From contig CABQGZ010000191.1 of assembly GCA_902463835.1 (NCBI GenBank), forward strand, positions 1 to 6,569: a DNA stretch of 6,569 nt, in the 5' to 3' direction. Position numbers and translations under genes: made by a program. Below the pieces are notes generated by a model. That model did not search any database and was not told where the DNA came from. It saw nothing but the letters and a program-made list of their open reading frames with translations. The DNA comes from an uncultured Lachnospiraceae bacterium (GTDB lineage Bacteria > Bacillota > Clostridia > Lachnospirales > Lachnospiraceae). This document shows, one piece after another, positions 6,401 through 6,569 of this stretch; positions within the stretch are counted from its first letter, which is position 1, and every line of letters starts with the position of its first letter.

Positions 6401-6537
6401 AGCAGATTCTCCGAAACAAACTCGTTCCCAGTATCAGTTTCGCCTTCCGCCATCACGCTTCCCGGTACGGAGTCCAGACACAGCAGCAACGCTAACAGCA
6501 AGGCAAACAGTCTGATTTTTTTGCTTCTTTTTGTCAT
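3481..6537 (-). CDS. Secreted multimodular protein: four beta-sandwich-like modules, DUF4886/SGNH-like hydrolase, dockerin
   Basis: This 1018-residue extracellular protein is probably part of a cellulosome. A signal peptide (1-30, ending SVMA/EG) is followed by four related modules (about 40-208, 217-366, 373-528, 536-697), a DUF4886/SGNH-hydrolase-like domain (about 706-930) and a type I dockerin (957-1013). The hydrolase begins LKVLTIGNSFAQDA, with Ser715 of GNS as the candidate nucleophile. FQQESSN (807-813) lies at the position of SGNH block III, and DGHFQHASEYGKFVAG (897-912) supplies the candidate catalytic His. SGNH enzymes are mostly esterases, including sugar O-acetyl esterases. A role in deacetylating or otherwise de-esterifying mannan or hemicellulose is inference from the context. 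GGAGG at 6545-6549, 7 nt before the ATG, fixes the start. The upstream promoter lies beyond the window, and the gene ends with a strong terminator. Confidence 0.88.
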   Translation of the reverse strand: MTKRSKKIRLFALLLALLLCLDSVPGSVMAEGETDTGNEFVSENLLQTKIDLANSAGIMFNHQARSVTETTLQGIEKNGVVAGLVDGDISTNHDIWAFGTTDARWLGVRYALTEAAYASNVVIYAGIPNGVDEEGNVAYYNDAYDIYAAETQEELIFTENLVAKDVICTGEPVTLPINRKVKYIMLVYNAAAAQQTNARPKELQLWSGDDTAAPQIVNHLRDTIKEDVAVLTEAVPLGMSSDTGVITAYPSNAGKLTQVITKDNTSHTDIYKPASGYPVFQFSFFASVDISKIIIDAGLWNYDETYDIYASNDYDSLYAKASKVAEGVACTSSRGAAVEMDIKAKYVAIVVTSANMRIRRIKIMGEKLSDDIFISENLFQTHKEKVTTKGVNMYIESGNVEDSSKFDEKNVFGVMLDGDTNQSVDIGTGLDWNPARYVGGVFSLEKAEYASHISLYAGYTTSVDTYRIYASDSDETLFTNEKMVADNVKCEGTEVVIPLNQNVRYVAIFCTGYQLYVCRPREIQLWSGDPSQAPEVFVSENVLLHKKSETEAKAILQYESGTISYVAERSENTISDADFTVFTNGDTNDAADLNNTMSWDPPRYIGAEYTLDKPYFIGNVNVYASIGETYPEIYSVYASDNLDTLYTAASCVAKSVKTTGNVINAKVNANVQYIAFVCESCTGNPRFREIEAWTADPGAVKPVKNELKVLTIGNSFAQDASWYSSEVAKANGKKLTFGYLYFPSCTLDRHYTAATENRAVFRFTVVNPDSKRTQIKDVSSDFNVSDPQKCATIEEALKYYDWDVVVFQQESSNARNYDTFANLGNLINYVKGYLPEARLMFHEVWRWGEWAEDQFGLIKANADRACKEYQLEVIPTGLAFEYARTAMGSETAINDNDGHFQHASEYGKFVAGCCYVSALFGIRIDRNTLNGHPSIDTSEGYSQLLVNAANCGAGYYYSYKDLDGDGKRGDGDLGVLRQYMVGAAQVSEDSLADYTGDEAVDVRDVVRLKRYLRYPADI
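3499..3669 (-). other. Type I dockerin of the DUF4886 protein
   Basis: Residues 957-1013. Loop 1 is canonical (D961-x-D963-x-D965-G, last ligand D972), followed by LGVLRQYMVG. Loop 2 is D993-Y-T995-G-D997-E with D1004, so it has Thr instead of Asp/Asn at position 3 and Glu instead of Gly at position 6; VVRLKRYL follows. The pairs before the last ligands are Asp-Gly and Val-Arg, which differ from those of the neighbouring GH5 dockerin in repeat 1. Confidence 0.88.
3748..4422 (-). other. DUF4886 / SGNH-like hydrolase domain
   Basis: Residues 706-930 carry the GNS nucleophile motif (713-715) directly after the first beta strand, FQQESSN (807-813), a Trp-rich segment HEVWRWGEWAEDQF (842-855) and the C-terminal His region ending ASEYGKFVAGCCY. 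The order and spacing fit DUF4886 proteins, a poorly characterised SGNH relative. The substrate is unknown. Confidence 0.75.
4447..4932 (-). repeat. Beta-sandwich-like module, copy 4
   Basis: Residues 536-697: FVSENVLLHKK (537-547), TNGDTNDAADL (583-593), SWDPPRYIGAEYTL (598-611), YSVYASDNLDTLY (634-646), VQYIAFV (671-677) and REIEAW (688-693). It joins the hydrolase domain through a short Pro-containing linker. The first Asp of the DGDT loop is replaced by Asn584. Confidence 0.7.
4954..5421 (-). repeat. Beta-sandwich-like module, copy 3
   Basis: Residues 373-528: FISENLFQTHK (373-383), LDGDTNQSVDI (416-426), DWNPARYVGGVFSL (431-444), YRIYASDSDETLF (466-478), VRYVAIF (503-509) and RPREIQLWSGD (519-529). 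This copy and copy 1 share almost the same exit motif. It is the clearest consensus-like member. Confidence 0.72.
5440..5889 (-). repeat. Beta-sandwich-like module, copy 2 (divergent)
   Basis: Residues 217-366 keep YDIYASNDYDSLY (306-318), a VAxxVxC segment (AEGVACTS) and KYVAIV (345-350). They lack the ENL entry motif, have KDNTSHTDI (262-270) where the others have DGDT, and end RIRRIKIMGE without the exit Trp. It is shorter than its sisters and may have lost or changed ligand binding. Confidence 0.6.
5914..6420 (-). repeat. Beta-sandwich-like module, copy 1
   Basis: Residues 40-208: FVSENLLQTK (40-49), VDGDISTNHDI (85-95), RWLGVRYAL (104-112), YDIYAAETQEELIF (144-157), VKYIMLV (181-187) and RPKELQLWSGD (199-209). 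It directly follows the signal peptide region and has a longer insertion around 127-143 than the other copies. Confidence 0.7.
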
Positions 6538-6544
6538 AAAATAA

Positions 6545-6549
6545 CCTCC
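6545..6549 (-). promoter_or_regulatory. Ribosome binding site of the DUF4886 gene
   Basis: GGAGG on the minus strand lies 7 nt before the ATG at 6537, a near-ideal Shine-Dalgarno that fixes the start. Only 32 nt of upstream sequence are in the window, too little to judge a promoter. Confidence 0.85.
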
Positions 6550-6569
6550 ATCTTCTTATTCATATTTTT

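Noticed and set aside
6448..6537. Possible lipoprotein signal in the 1018-residue protein (Cys20) and in the GH5 protein (Cys15)
   Set aside because: The residues before the Cys are Leu-Leu-Leu and Ile-Met-Met, without the small residue needed at -1 of a lipobox. Standard cleavage sites (SVMA/EG and TSA/EA) fit better.
1..6569. CRISPR arrays, tRNA or rRNA genes, insertion sequences, attachment sites
   Set aside because: No regularly spaced repeats, cloverleaf-like sequence, transposase frame or terminal inverted repeats were seen.

Overview
The window looks like part of a plant-polysaccharide (probably beta-mannan) utilisation locus from an anaerobic Gram-positive bacterium of the class Clostridia, Ruminococcus-like or a relative. 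The reasons are two secreted proteins ending in type I dockerins (cellulosome attachment modules), strong GGAGG-type ribosome binding sites, and a GH130 mannosylglucose phosphorylase of the kind known from gut and rumen Firmicutes and Bacteroidetes. The species cannot be fixed from this sequence.

Layout from left to right. (1) Positions 1-553, minus strand: the N-terminal 184 residues of a cytoplasmic GH130 4-O-beta-mannosyl-glucose phosphorylase; its 3' part lies outside the window. (2) Positions 554-789: a 236-bp AT-rich divergent control region with a strong extended -10 promoter for the regulator, a weaker candidate promoter for the phosphorylase, and several short repeats that could be regulator sites. 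(3) Positions 790-1638, plus strand: an AraC-family regulator with an N-terminal sugar-sensing cupin, resembling the ChbR type. (4) Positions 1642-3396, minus strand: a secreted GH5 glycoside hydrolase with a C-terminal beta-sandwich-like module and a dockerin. It converges on the regulator gene with only 3 bp between the stop codons. (5) Positions 3397-3480: a clear Rho-independent terminator. (6) Positions 3481-6537, minus strand: a secreted 1018-residue protein with four copies of the same beta-sandwich-like module, a DUF4886/SGNH-like hydrolase domain and a dockerin.

Proposed joint function (inference): the two dockerin proteins act outside the cell, probably on a scaffoldin. The GH5 enzyme cuts the polymer and the SGNH-like enzyme perhaps removes ester groups such as acetyl. 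The GH130 enzyme phosphorolyses imported mannosyl-glucose inside the cell, and the AraC protein senses the sugar and controls the locus. No scaffoldin, transporter or epimerase gene is visible.

The most novel element is the roughly 150-170 residue module found five times in two neighbouring proteins (four copies plus one). It has a shared ENL entry motif, a DGDT loop, a YxIYASD strand and an R-E-I/L-x-x-W exit. It may be an undescribed carbohydrate-binding module family. The 1018-residue protein that carries four copies is a candidate new cellulosomal esterase.
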